Positions 29,230 through 42,026 of a stretch of DNA of 64,000 nt are shown here, piece by piece (the first letter of the stretch is position 1; each line of letters opens with the position of its first letter). A program made the translations under genes and the position numbers. Under the pieces are notes generated by a model. The model was not told where the DNA came from. It was given only the letters and a program-made list of their open reading frames with translations, and made no database searches. This DNA is from Heliopora coerulea (lineage: Eukaryota; Cnidaria; Anthozoa; Scleralcyonacea; Helioporidae). Location of the stretch: NCBI GenBank assembly GCA_030142905.1, contig JASJOG010000243.1, positions 237,501 to 301,500 on the forward strand, given 5' to 3'.

Positions 29230-29660
29230 CTGAAGTACGCTGAACTCAGTAGGATTGGTTTTGGACAGCTCTGGGCTGGCATTTGCAGAAAATTGTAGTC
29301 TCATCAAAATTCCAAAGCTAACTAATCCGCTGTGGTTTACCAGTATATGTTTATTGATGGGTAGGGACATGAAAAATGACAAAAACTATAGCTGAACTGA
29401 AAGCAGCTGGTTCAGCTATAACACTATCAGTGAGCTCACTTCAACAACCAGGTTTCGCAACTTTAGGCAAAGATTATAACAACTGACGAGAGATTTTGTT
29501 TGAGTTTAGAATAATGATATCAAGAAACATCTGCGAAAGAAACCAGCTGTGGTTATGTTTTTCCTGTAGTGAATGAACTAACCACTTAATACGATTTCAG
29601 ATGAAAAAATTTGTTGTAAGAACAGTCGACAGTGTAGAGCGCAAACATTGTATTAGCATT

Positions 29661-29791
29661 TTAGATATTGTACAGTACTAACGATATTGCTATAAATTCT
29701 TTTCGCTTGCAATCTGTCTCACGAACAGTGAGGCAATTCTTCAGTACTCCGAGCAGTCTAAATTCCACAATGTTCTTGGTAGACAACTGGT
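29661..29791 (-). CDS. Candidate 3'-terminal exon of an unidentified gene
   Basis: After an acceptor (gtgtacttag) a frame of 42 codons runs to TAA at 29661-29663, including TKNIVEFRLLGVLKNCLTVR. It begins with two bases, which complements the one-base end of the candidate exon at 30959-31034. The peptide is helical and not recognised. Could be chance. Confidence 0.25.
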
Positions 29792-30958
29792 CTAAGTACA
29801 CAAGAGTTGGAGTTGGTTGAATATGCTAATTTGATACACCACTTATCAAACATTGTTATTTTGTATATATCACTACCGTTCCTACAATGTTCTTGATAAC
29901 CTCTTATAGCATTAACAGGTTATCTCGTCAACGTTACTTCGTTCCTTTTTGTCAGTGAATTGTGTGAAACCGGGTTCCCCAACTCAACACTACCAAATGA
30001 GTTAAACACTTTGCCAACACCTGCATACCGAATGAAGCGAAATTCTTCATGAAATTGCCGGCCAAGAAATGACTGTTTTCAAGTCTAAAGTAAAATTGAT
30101 TCAAGCAACTTCGGAATTTTGATCCATTCCAAGGAAAATTTAAACAAAATAGAAAATGAATAAGTATAAAGAACGGATGACTAAGCCAGTTTATTCGAGA
30201 GAAATTGGAGGTTCCTTATATTTGTTATATAACGTGCAAACTCGAGAATTAGCGCAGGTATGAAGTCCTACATAACGCGTTAACTAAACATATACTTATT
30301 GTTTACACAAGTATTTCTCATCTTATATAACGTACATCTCATATTATCGGCGTCTTATTTCTGCCGCACCGGCGGTTCTAATATTTTAACCTAACGAACA
30401 TGTTATTCAAACATATTGAAATACTAGCAGTTCAAACCATATTCTCATCAAATTATGGAGAAATGTCTGGGTGTATAAATTTTCAATAAATTTGTTTTTA
30501 TAGTGGATATTAAGTCCAGCTGATCAAGAGTGGTGCGTCAAACTGAAGTACAATGTGTCTCTTGGTAGTAACACCATCTGATAGTAATACAGATATTTTG
30601 ATAGTTATACTAAGTCGTGATCGATGAATTATAATCATGGTTATTGTTTGAAATGCCGAGCTACTTAATTAAGTTCACTCAAATTTCCTTTCTTAATCTA
30701 TCGCATAAAAGTTGTCTCAAAACACACCTGCCTTCCTGTCCTCACAAGATTTTGCTTTGAGAATGAACCAACGGAGAAATTACGAAAAAATTGTCTACTC
30801 TTTGCGCCCTAATTCAACGTGGAATCGCTTGTACCACTACATATGAAATCACCTCCAAAATTACTCGCGTAAAAAAATATTTTAAGTTCAAAGGCAACTT
30901 TCGAAAACTTTAAAGGAATCGCCTAGCTAAAACTGTATAACTACTTTGTAAGTCTTAC

Positions 30959-31034
30959 CTAGGTTTCGATTTTCAAACTCCGAGGCACTGACTCCTTGAT
31001 GATATAGGGGAAGAACATTCTTGTTTACGGGATC
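30959..31034 (-). CDS. Candidate internal exon of an unidentified gene
   Basis: Bounded by acceptor ccatttcag and donor gtaaga, with only one open frame, reading DPVNKNVLPLYHQGVSASEF and ENRNL. It joins in phase to the candidate terminal exon at 29661-29791. It may also join to an open stretch ending at the strong gtaagt donor at 32001 (peptide NYNCNRKGVGNLL). No start codon was found for the chain. Confidence 0.3.
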
Positions 31035-34000
31035 CTGAAATGGTTTATATTTGTATATTGGTTTGACTGCAAGCAAATAAGACCTCTTCAATCCGTGCCC
31101 ACTACAACTCTTGTGTTTCCAACACCACTAGAGAAATAAATATTTCACGCCGGCACTAAGTAGGATTGCCAGTGACATTCTTCGGTTAATGATATCCGGA
31201 AACGGCGCAAACAACTATGGAAGTTTGTCAAGTGGAGACAAAGGGCAGGCAGAGAAGAGCACGGAAAAGTTTAGAGCAGGAGGTAATTAAAAAAAATGAC
31301 AATTATTTCCCATCGGAATCGCGTCATATCCCGAATAAACTCTAATACATGGCAAATGCCTCTTCCCAGCGTAGGCAAAGTATCATCTGCGGAATATGAA
31401 CTGTTATAGAAAGAGACCAAAGAGAGTGAGAGAGACACAGATACAGACAGACAGACATATAGGGACTGAGAGGCGTAAAAAAGCAGAGATTGACAAATTG
31501 AAAACAGAAAGGGAGACAGACAGAGTGATTAGTCCGTTATTCTGACACTTAACATAACATAGCATTAACATCAGTTTTTCTCCAGCGTCGTAAGCATAGT
31601 CGTATTTATAACGACAAACACAAGCGCGGTTAGCACTTCATGGTCAACTGAACTCTTTGTACACCCCAGGACAAAGGGATTTACCTGCCATGAAGTAGCT
31701 ACTACACTTATGTATGCTGTTATGCTTATTCTTACATCGCAAGCGAAGACCAAGCCTTCCATGGGCATGAACGTGGACCTTAAAGTAGACCTTAACATAA
31801 CATTAATTCCATCGTAATCTTGATCCCATGTCCATACAATTTTACGACATGCTTCGCGCTGAGAGTGGGAAGAGTGTTATGATTCAGACAAAAACAGAAG
31901 TGAAGAAACTGCAATGAATCAAGGGCTTTTTCTTTTTTTTTTTTTGTTTTTTTTTTTGTTTTTTTTACGTACGCAATGATTCAGTGGCTTTTTTAACTTA
32001 CCAGAAGGTTCCCTACTCCCTTGCGATTGCAGTTATAGTTTCGCCGAAATTTATTATTGGATTCACGCCAGTTTAGATGAGAAGTACCAGCGGCCTTTCA
32101 CACATACTAGAAAAAAAATTCTCATTAGAAATCTCATAACAAGACCAAAATTAGGCCTGCTGTTTACAATTCTAACTAACGAAACCTTGCCAAAAACAGT
32201 CCTATCCGTGATGTTTCTAATGAATATTGTGACCCTAATCTTTAGCCCTAAGAAGTAAATTTTACTTTCCCTAAATATGGGTAACAATATAAAACACTGG
32301 AAGAATTTTTCAGTAAAGAGAGAAAACACCCAATGTCTTAGCAACAATTCAATTTTTAAATTTCCTTAAATTTGATGCGATCGTTTTATCCGAACTCCCG
32401 AGGTCAGTAAAACTGCTATGGATAACTTTCTATTTCACCGATTCTTTTGGGTTGAGGGTAAATCCTTCGCACAACGTGTTCATATATCTACCTGAGAAGG
32501 CACAGAATGGAGTACACATTAACGAACGTGAAACGTCCATGGAAATCTTCAACAATTTAATGATTTGATTTACAGTAAAATCTTTACATAACTGGACAGG
32601 CTATTGCGTTGGATTGCTGAAAGGTTAAATGTGGTCAAGTAATAAGGAAATTAGTAAGGGTTAGGCGGTAGTTGTCTGAGGCCACGTCCTGTGCTTGTAT
32701 AGAATGTTGCCTAATATCCGGTGACTAGCTTTTTCCGAAGACCAGAATAGGTTACACGCATTCAAAATGTTAATTCATCTCAAGAAAGAACGCAAACTAG
32801 GGTCCCAGAAATGTGCCTTTCGCACAGGAAAGCAAGAGATGTAAGTGGCACTTGAATTCAAGCGATGTTTTTTCACTGTGGAGATTGATGTTAAGTTTGT
32901 GAGAGTTTGGATAGGTCACGAATGACAATTGGACATTCGTCAAACGTGATGAAAGTTCAACTTTCACCCGTGGTATCTCCACTAAAGCATTTTCCGAGAA
33001 TTTTCGAGACGCTTCGGTGCGTCTGTTTACGTGAATGACATCCAGTGATATGCTGTGTTTTGGAAAACAACCTCATTCAGAAATGTTCGCAGTACTTTTG
33101 ATCGATCTGAAGCGATTCTATGAAAAGGAACTGTTTATCGCTGGAATGGTAAACAACATTACTATGTAATATTTTTGTGGGCACAGTATGGCAGAGTTGC
33201 AAGTAATAAATCAAGCGACTGGAGAAATATAGAATCGTTATGTATTTCGGGATAGCATATCTCCTAGCTGGGAAACAGCTGCCAGTTATTGAAGCACATG
33301 ACGTTGGCAAAACAATTTTCACACTTTCAGATCTAGAATTAGCAGATTGAACTCTAATTTGGTAAATCAGCTTGGGTGTTTTTTTCACAATGTCATATCA
33401 GTAGAATTGTCTAATTTTAGTAAGTAGATTATTGGATCAAAATTCCAACGCAATGTTGGCGTAATCAGAGTGAAAAATCAGGATCATTTTTGTAAGGTCA
33501 TGCAGACACCAAGGTTAAGGGTAAAACGACCCAGTAAAGCTCTGAAAGAGAAGGAAATGAGCTTTCATAAACCTCAGTTAACACGTTAAAACTTTGTTTG
33601 ACTGACGAAAAAGTGACCTTGCGAGTTGCGACCGAAATAATCGAATCAGCGTGATAATGTTGTTAGTCCTTAGTATTGGAAGTCTAGTTTGAATTATCCG
33701 TTAAATCATTTGAATATTCCAAGCCAATTTTATTTAAACTTTATGAAGTTTGCTGGGAAATTATCTTTATTGCTACGACCTTTGTGAGGTTTAAATCTGC
33801 TTATTGAATCCCCTCTCATAAAATACTCTCAAGGAGAACTTAGAATACAAAAGGGAGCTTGTTCTGTGTTTCATAAGAGCCAAATTAAAGCGAAAAAAAA
33901 AATCCCCCGAGATAACCACTTAGAAGTAGTCGACTTCAAAGAATGCACTATGGTGGACAATAAAATTCCTAACCCGGTCTAACCTGAAGAAATGAAACAC

Positions 34001-36702
34001 ATCCACGGTTGCTGGGCGGCTATCTTTTTTCTCCAAATGCCGGTAATTATCCAGATGATTTATCATTTATAATATAATTGCTTTTCCTTTGAAAAGAATC
34101 TTTGATACATGTTGAAGGATGCAGGCATAATACAGGAAAGAGATGATTTAGAACTCCTGGTTTTTAAGGACGTGTATGAGATGGGTACTTGAGAGAACTT
34201 TTAGAAATAGCAATATATGGAACGAGAATCAATGCCTGAAGAGAGGGTTTCAGTTTTGATATTAGAAGTTTCTATCCTGCAGCTTCATGTTACTAAAGAT
34301 AATTGCTACCTCCAGTAATTTTCTTAAAGATCTCACCTGCATATCCTATCGACACATCGTGTTTTCTAATCCTTGGCCTTCCGAAAAATTATCAACGAGA
34401 GTGTTGAAAAAGCAAGAAGCTTTTTGTAATGCCTCGCGTTGCACTAATTAGATTAAAATTCATTCTCTTCGCGGGAATTCGACGATATCTGCCTCACCCA
34501 GAGACTTCTTTTCCTAATGCAATTATCATTCTGAAAAAAACACGTCACTAATAAACTGGTTTTCTATACTAGAAGCATCGCTTTATCAATAAAGAGTAAG
34601 AGTAATTGCGAACTATTTTCTCAATGTTGGTGGCTTTTTCAGTCATGTTAAAAGTACATCTTGGAAGTGAACTTGCTATGAATTCTGGAATAATTTTACC
34701 GGAGTTAACCCTACTGGCTTGGTCTGAATGTTTATTAAGGTTCATATGTGATAAATTGTGGAAGAGGAACTATTATTCCTGACTGCCCTACCCTCTCTGG
34801 TTTCTAACAACTATAGAAACAGCTCTAGGATTAACGTCACCGCAATCAGGTTTGGTGCTGACAATATTTCCTGGCTATTAACTCTTCGATGACTTAGGAA
34901 TTAGCCCTCTCGCTGTCATTTTCAGCAAAGGTCTCCCCCTTTTGAATAAAAGCAAGTGTCTTCCTTTGTCCGGAATTAAATCCTCGAGGTGTGTCTCTAT
35001 AATTAAAGAATTAATTCTTTTTCTAGAATGATCTTGTAGATATACATAAATACCAGCCATTCCGCTCGCACTAGCCCAAAATCCGCACCGTTTACACTCT
35101 GAAAATCACCCATGCCGTGCCCAAAAATAGCGGCACCAGCGCCAAAATTTTAGCCGTGCCGCGCCCAAAGAAAATCCAAAATGTTAATAGTGTAAACGAG
35201 GTTTAAGCTTGGTAACATAGGAGAGACCTTCCCTAGTCTAAGGTGCGTAATCTTTTCAGATAGATCAACCCCGCTATGGCCTTCACTTTGAGCGCTAATG
35301 CTGGCGATCAAGGCACTCTGGACGCGAAAGTGAAAATTGTGAGTGAAACCAAGTGTTGAAATAAACTTCAACGTTGGCTTTGTAGACGTGGGTAACATTC
35401 CGCCACTTTCTATTAGGACGTGCACTGAATTCTTTTTTCGAGTCATGTTCTTTCCTTCTCAGGTTTTTCTCCGTTTTACTAGCGAAGTGCTGATTGCAGC
35501 TACAATCCTGGCCAAAAATACTGGGACAACACTTTAAGATGAACATACTTTTGACAATCCTCCCTCCTCCCTTCAATGTTGCGAGTTTGTGATCAATTTT
35601 TCGCTTTGCGTGTGACACAGCCAGCATCATATGACACGGTGAAATGAAACAACATTGATGCTGGTGGGAGGGGAGGGACGAGCGATATCCCCTCTTTCGT
35701 CTTTGGTACGGTTAATAGGGAGTCATTTGCAACGCTGTCCCAGTTATTATTGGCTAGGATTGTAGCTAGTACCAGAGGGATCTTCAGTGCCCTTTTTGTA
35801 TTCACCATCTCAGATTTGTCCGAGAGTGGAGGCCACCCATTCAAAATCCTCCTCAGACTTGTTACTGATTGATGTTATGTTTTGTTTGTTCACACTGAGC
35901 TGGATTTGACCTCAGAGCAAACACACTGCGCAATGTAAACAGGACGTCCTGCCTGGTTAAGTTGAGCTGCCAAGTCTACGGCTACCGTATCAGTTAGTAA
36001 ATTTGAATTAATCCTATATGGACTGAAGAGGTGATATTTTGTTCATCTAATTTCATTCCCCACCCATGCCATGAATTGTTCAATAAATAAGTGGTTTTCT
36101 ACCAAGAATCACTGTCTCGGGCAATTAAAACTTTGCATTTGCTGTTGGCAGAAGCCATGTAAGTGGTGAAACAAGTGTCCACGCCAACCAATACCCTGAT
36201 CAGTTTTATTAGCGGTTTATTATATTAAAACTCCATCCTCGTGTACCGGATATTACGAAGTGTGTCCACCCATGATTATTTAAAGACGGAAGACTGATTT
36301 TCTTACATTCAAGCGCGAACTTAACAAACTTAGCGTCTGATAAGACGAAAATTAGGTCATGAAGGGAATTACGATGGTGTGGATGGAGAAATCGCAATGG
36401 AACACGCGAGGCGATAATTATGGCCAAAAAACCGTGGCATAGCCAGGCCTTGTTATTGTGGAAAGCCAACGGCCAACTACGATATAATTATGTCCTGACT
36501 TATTGGTCTGTTTCTCACTTCAGTTACAAAATAAATCTATTACTACAAATCACTACGTAGCCCATAGCTGATATCTTTTAACAGAAATTAAATATTCTCT
36601 ATATAATACAACAAGTATTTTCCTTCCAATGTTGATCTGACTGTTCGCACTCAGTAATTTCAGGACAATTTGACAGTCCCAATTAAGTTTGCGGGGTCGG
36701 GA
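31035..36702. other. Long stretch with no supported gene
   Basis: AT-rich DNA with a poly-T block at about 31928-31968. A possible non-coding exon lies at 32002-32108 (-): strong acceptor ttttttttctag, donor gtaagt, but a stop in each frame over its full length. Near 35490-35770 two inverted, diverged copies of a repeat (caatcctggccaaaaatact and its counterpart attattggctaggattgtag) flank the start of the frames called there, which explains the open frames at 35295-35844. A related sequence recurs at 39710-39790. Confidence 0.4.
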
Positions 36703-37103
36703 CGAAAGAAGAAGGAGAAGAAGAAGAAGGAGAAGAAGAAGAAGGAGAAGAAGAAGAAGGAGAAGAAGAAGAAGGAGAAGGAGAAGAAGGAGGAGAAGGA
36801 GGAGAAGAAGAAGAAGAAGAAGAAGAAGAAGAAGAAGGAGAAGGAGAAGAAGAAGGAGAAGAAGAAGAAGGAGAAGAAGAAGAAGGAGAAGAAGAAGAAG
36901 GAGAAGAAGAAGAAGAAGAAGAGGAAGAAGAAGAAGGAGAAGAAGAAGAAGAGGAAGAAGAAAAAGAAGAAGGAGAAGAAGAAGAAGAAGGAGAAGAAGG
37001 AGAAGAAGAAGAAAGAAAACAAGAAGAAGAAGAAGAAGAAAAGGAAGAAGGAGAAAAAGGAGAAGAAAAAGAAGAAGAAGAAGAAGAAGAGGAAAAAGAA
37101 GAA
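36703..37103 (+). repeat. Long homopurine (GAA/GGA)n tract
   Basis: Bases 36703-37019 are purine only (317 nt). One cytosine follows at 37020, then purines again to 37103. Units are mixtures of gaa and gga, mostly in blocks like ggagaagaagaa. Such tracts can form triplex (H-DNA) structures. All long poly-Arg, poly-Lys/Glu, poly-Leu, poly-Phe and poly-Ser frames on both strands here are artefacts of the repeat. It ends about 540 bp beyond the 3' end of the PRRT-like gene at 37640. Confidence 0.95.
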
Positions 37104-37639
37104 TAATAATTTGTAGAGGGTGAGCTTGACGAACGCCCACATATCATCGATGATATCACAAAGCTCCTAAATGTCGACTGCATATAACATTCATCTCGTT
37201 CGTTGAAATGATATCATTGAACTCTAAAAAGACTGGGACGATACTTCGTCATACCTTAACTCACGATTGAATGAAGCCGACATGGGGGCAGCCATGTAGG
37301 TCAAAAATACGCTTGGAGAAAAGTTGTATTGAGCCTTTACTTTTCATTGACAGTTAACTCTGACAAATATGCAGTCCTACCGACATTGTTCTCTACTTAT
37401 TAAGGACAAAAAAGAAAACTATCAAAAACCCGAAATTTGGGCTAAGTTTTTCGCAACAGGTTGCGTGTTTTCTCGCGTAGGGGACTGGGATGACCTGCAA
37501 ATTGACCTACATGTCAGCCTCCATGTTGGCTTCAAAATACAGTTTGCAGGTATCATTCCAGTCTTTTTAGAGTTCAATGAATAATATTCCATTTAACCGA
37601 GCATTCCCAGTCCAGTTGTAAACTCGTTCCCGAGTTGTT

Positions 37640-38857
37640 TCATACATCTGTTGTGTTAGTTGATGTGGCACTGTTTGAGCCTTGTGATGCCCTGACAACA
37701 TTTTCCGCAGTGTTAACAGGCAAGCCCGTCTGTTCACATTTCTGGAGATTAATATCTAAACAAGCAGCAGCGTTCACTGAACCTTTGCAAGTATCTTCAC
37801 ATTCGGTGTTCTTGCCAGCTGATTTGCGAGTATCGCTTGAGGAACTTCGAATACCAAATTGTCTGTTGAGCTTGGTTATACGGAGCAGGAATTTCCAGCG
37901 GTAGGAGGCTGTTCTTGTCTCTTTCTGTGATATTGTGTAAGCCATTAGTAGCGCCATTCCTATCTCAACCAGACGGGATGTTGTCTGAACACTCCACCAA
38001 GGCCATGGTTTGGGATAGTCATGGCCAAACAATGTGATCTGGATGAAGTTCACCAACATATAGAGGTACAATCCTGATGACATCAACGCTAACACGGCTG
38101 TGGCAAAAGTTACCTTTGCTATTTTACCGGTTCTACATCCTCGCGTAGTCTGGAAATTGCGGCCACCGTTTATTCTTTTGATGGTACTTTGGTTGACACG
38201 ATTCTTACGTATTACTTTGACGCCGCTGTAGAGTACACTCGTCGCTACAACCAGTGATAGCAAAATGAAAAAAGCCGTACACGCGATTCCCGCTATCACA
38301 GAATCTGGCGAGAAATGCATGGCAATATTTGCAGCCAAAACAAAAGAATAGCTGAACGTTACTGCACTTAAAATAAACGACCAGCTTTGAATTTTCGTCA
38401 CTGAGATCTTTCTGACATCCAGGAAAGCAACGTGAACTAACATAAAGCCGGTTGAGAGAGAAGGAAAGCCAAGACTATATAACAACCTCAGTAAAAACGT
38501 GGGAGTTCCTGACACGTTCGGTTTCAGTTCGTAGGGATATAAAAAAAGCCAAAGACTACGACTTGATCCAAAAACTGTCAATAAAAGACAAACGACCAAA
38601 CGAAACTGCCAAATCACAAAATTACTCTTCCTCCGCGTTCGAATTCCTGTGACAAATGCTGCAAGAGCTATGAATGTGAATATAACGCCAAAACTAATCC
38701 AGTGTAGTTCCCAGGCCCATGACCAGGCATTCATTGCTTTTTCCAGCTCTGGAACTGGCTCATATCTTGCTATTGCTTCAGGCTCGGGATTCACATGAGA
38801 AGAATCAGTTTCTGGTTTAATCTCGGGTTCGGGGTTTGGATTTGACCGGTTCTCCAT
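37640..38857 (-). CDS. PRRT3/PRRT4-like multi-pass membrane protein, copy 1 (405 aa, intronless)
   Basis: The N-terminal 45 residues are rich in proline and glutamate (NPNPEPEIKPE). Seven hydrophobic segments follow at about 51-71, 82-107, 124-146, 158-180, 187-212, 248-274 and 294-309, then a polar cytoplasmic-type tail of about 90 residues with several cysteines. Conserved-looking motifs are WAWELHWI before segment 1, FGSSRSLWLFLYPYE, SGTPTFLLRLLYSLGFPSLS and PKPWPWWSVQT before the last segment. I assign it to the proline-rich transmembrane protein 3/4-like family from the W-W-H start and the order of segments; the human genes have longer proline-rich ectodomains. No biochemical role is known that I can state. 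It is a tandem paralogue of 42027-43151. The start is the first ATG and the frame is one exon. Confidence 0.8.
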   Translation of the reverse strand: MENRSNPNPEPEIKPETDSSHVNPEPEAIARYEPVPELEKAMNAWSWAWELHWISFGVIFTFIALAAFVTGIRTRRKSNFVIWQFRLVVCLLLTVFGSSRSLWLFLYPYELKPNVSGTPTFLLRLLYSLGFPSLSTGFMLVHVAFLDVRKISVTKIQSWSFILSAVTFSYSFVLAANIAMHFSPDSVIAGIACTAFFILLSLVVATSVLYSGVKVIRKNRVNQSTIKRINGGRNFQTTRGCRTGKIAKVTFATAVLALMSSGLYLYMLVNFIQITLFGHDYPKPWPWWSVQTTSRLVEIGMALLMAYTISQKETRTASYRWKFLLRITKLNRQFGIRSSSSDTRKSAGKNTECEDTCKGSVNAAACLDINLQKCEQTGLPVNTAENVVRASQGSNSATSTNTTDV

Positions 38858-41800
38858 CCGTTAACTTCTGGTTTTCGTAGGTTTAAACCTTGCGTATTGC
38901 TTAAGAAATCATTCTAAACAATGGAAGAGAAACATTTGTTTGTCAGTAGTTTCTAATGATCTTCTGTAGAGTGAAGTTGCGATATTGTTGTCACTTTGTT
39001 TTGAGTTTTGAAGTTATATTTAATGTGTCCTTCTCTAAAATTGATAATTTATGAGGAAAACACAAAAGGAAATCGTTAACGAGACGGATTTTGATATCAT
39101 ACGTTAGCATAAATCAAAGGACCCAAAAAATACTAGATCGTTTGAGAAGATACAACAGACACTCATGATGACTGCATTTGACTCTTCGATCGAGCACCTC
39201 AAAAAGCGTTTAAAAAATCTCGTTTTCGTCTCGTTTTTCAGACGGTCTTCTTTAGGTTCGATATCTCAGAGTCAAATAGTCTTACTCGTCTTTGACGTAA
39301 GACATCTTCGGTTAAGAAAATACAATGGATTTAAAAACCAAGTCCTTTATCGCGGATACAGCTACAATACAAATAAGTAAACAAAAGCTTGTCAGTACAA
39401 TATACGGCTTTAAAAGTTTACATATCAATAAAACAATAAAAAGCACGGATTATAACTGTTCACACTAAAGACTTAACAGACTATCGCTTGTTTAGTTCAG
39501 AGAAAAACAGAAAATTTTATTTTTCCTTTGTTGCGTAAATTACTGATATGGTCAGCCAGAATTAGCTAGGCAAGTTCGTAAGTGTAGGAGGTGCGTTTAG
39601 GACCATTTTGCATCCTTTTAATTTCTTTTTCTTGAGGCTTCCATGAAGAACTTCTGAGGGACAGGGCAACGTTTGTCACTCATGGAAAGGCGTTCGAAGT
39701 TCAAACTACAATCGTTGCAAAAAATGTTGGGACACCTTGCCTTTTCAATTAGATTAAGTACCCCGCTCCCCCTTTTCAATGTTGGCAATTGTAGAAAATA
39801 ATAACTTAAGGCAATCTAATGCTGGTACTCAAAATAAAAAAAACTGATTCAGCAAGGAAAGAGTTGTGTATATGTAAACGCAGCTTGGTTCCTGTAACAC
39901 AGAGAAAGGAATTAAAGACATGTTTAAAGCAACGAAGGGATGAACGGACAGACGGGCAGACAGACATACGTACGTACGTCCGAATGACAATCTACTGGAC
40001 TAACAATTTACCCGGTGGACTGGAATTTCCCACCGGATAACTTATCCAAGTTTTGTACTACCGGGCCTTGATTGAACTCAAATCCTCAGGATTTGAGCTT
40101 GACAAATGTTCACATTTTCTTTGCCGTAGTTCACAGGTGACTGAGTAAAATGAAAGCACAACATTGATAAAAAGAAAAATACTTGCTTTTACTTTTTCTA
40201 TCGTCAAAAATAACTTACTGTATTCATAATAGTTCTAGAGGTCATTTAAAAATTTGTCTCCTCTATATCGACATGCCCAGACACTTGGCTTCCTTGTGTC
40301 GGTACGTAATCGATACACTATGAATGGCAGTTATGTTTGAGATGCCATAAAGAACGAACGCGAATATTGTACATTACTTATACGAAAGCATTCTAATCAT
40401 TTTGTGGGTAGACTATGTCGGAGATAATGTCATTTTAGCAGAGCAACTTTTAGTAAACCTTAAGGTAAATCAGGATGACTTTGTATTAGATGTACAACTG
40501 CTAAATTAAATATGTGTTTCTTTTGTTTTTTGACTAAGTATTATAAATATCATAAATCCCGAAACAGAACGACCACTCAATTTGCTACAACTACTTAGTC
40601 TTGGATATTATGTAAAAGAAATTTAAACCTTTTAAGAAACTTGACCACAAACAACATTGGGACATTCAAGATGAAAAAATTAAACTACTTCGCCACACTG
40701 ACCCGTCTTTAGAAACAGTTAGACTTACAATTTGTGTAACTAGAACTTCAATATTTGGTAGTATTTAAAGTTATCATAAATCTATTTTGCCGGTCAACAT
40801 TCCCTGGTCTTATTAGTTTTCCTTGGTTTACAAACTAACTTTTTTTTGTAAGACTGTGTGTTCACAAGCTATATCAATATTAATACATTCTTATTAATAA
40901 ACATTTGTTATATTTTTATACTTTTACAGTCGTAGTTTTTGAGGCAGTTTCGCCGAACAGTAGTTCAACAACTTCTTGGTTAGCAGTTTTAAATGACAAA
41001 AAAATGTTGCTTTCCCACTGTCTAATTCACTAACCGGATAAGCCTGATTGTTTTGACAGGTTCAAACGTCGACTTTTGTTTTTCATTTGTCAAATGAAAT
41101 ACTTCGCATTGTACACATACCTCCGTAAGTAAAAATTAAGTTTAGGTTGATCCCAAGGCATTCGATCGCTTTACATTTGACATTAACATAACAAGAAAGA
41201 CATGGGCCTGAGGGTTCACAGTTAAATTCAACCGAGTAAGCCCATCGTCTTACTTCGCACTAAATATGGTGTGTTTTAGTCAAAATCGTGGCTACTGAGA
41301 CATCAAGTAGTGATGCAAAATCTTGCGATAAAAATTATACCCAACAGAGAATTTTCAGAAAGGTCGCACAATCGTGCTGATTATTTTGTTGACTAACTTT
41401 TCGTTACTTCTCCGGTTACATCAATGAAGTGATGTTGTTTGTGATATCTCGACTTAAATGGCTTACATAATACAAAAATAAGACGGAGAAGTTTCAATAA
41501 GGAATGAAGGACAGTCGGAAAGGCGTGACGGGACAGAAACTGAGAAGCGTTAGGTCAAAGTGAAAAGTCATGAATAAGGTTACAGGAAAAGATCTGAGGT
41601 TGCCGTTAAAAGTATTTATCTTCGTAAATATCCTCAATAAATCGTTGCCTTAACACCAACCATACTCCAGACTCTTCACCTCACTCTGATACTTCTGTTT
41701 CTTCGTCGTCCGGCATTTTTGACTCTCCATAACTCGTTGACACTTCTCACATCCATCTTTGTTTCAGTTTAACCTATTCAATACGACAATCCTGCAAATA

Positions 41801-42026
41801 ATATTACTCTAATGATGTTAATGGAGCAGTGACTAAACGTTAGTAAATAAAATAATTAGAAAGATTGTACGACAGTTGTTGTCCTGGTTATGGTTTTTAT
41901 TACAATTGTTAGCTGGGCGATGATGTGTCTTACATTTGGAACATGGTTTAAACTTGATGTTTGAAACAGGCCTCAGTATCAATCAAGCTTTATGCCTCGT
42001 ACAATCCATAAAGGACTGTACGCAAC
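38858..42026. other. Spacer between the two PRRT-like genes
   Basis: AT-rich DNA without a supported gene. At 39700-39790 a diverged copy of the repeat seen near 35500 occurs (caatcgttgcaaaaaatgtt, then ccccctttt). A (CAGA)n-like run lies near 39950-39970. The part immediately left of 42027 should hold the 3' UTR of copy 2, and the part right of 38857 the promoter of copy 1. Confidence 0.4.

Noticed and set aside
36553..37183. Five overlapping frames of 144-195 residues on both strands (poly-Arg, Lys/Glu, Leu, Phe, Ser)
   Set aside because: All are translations of one purine tract; every frame is open because the repeat lacks stops.
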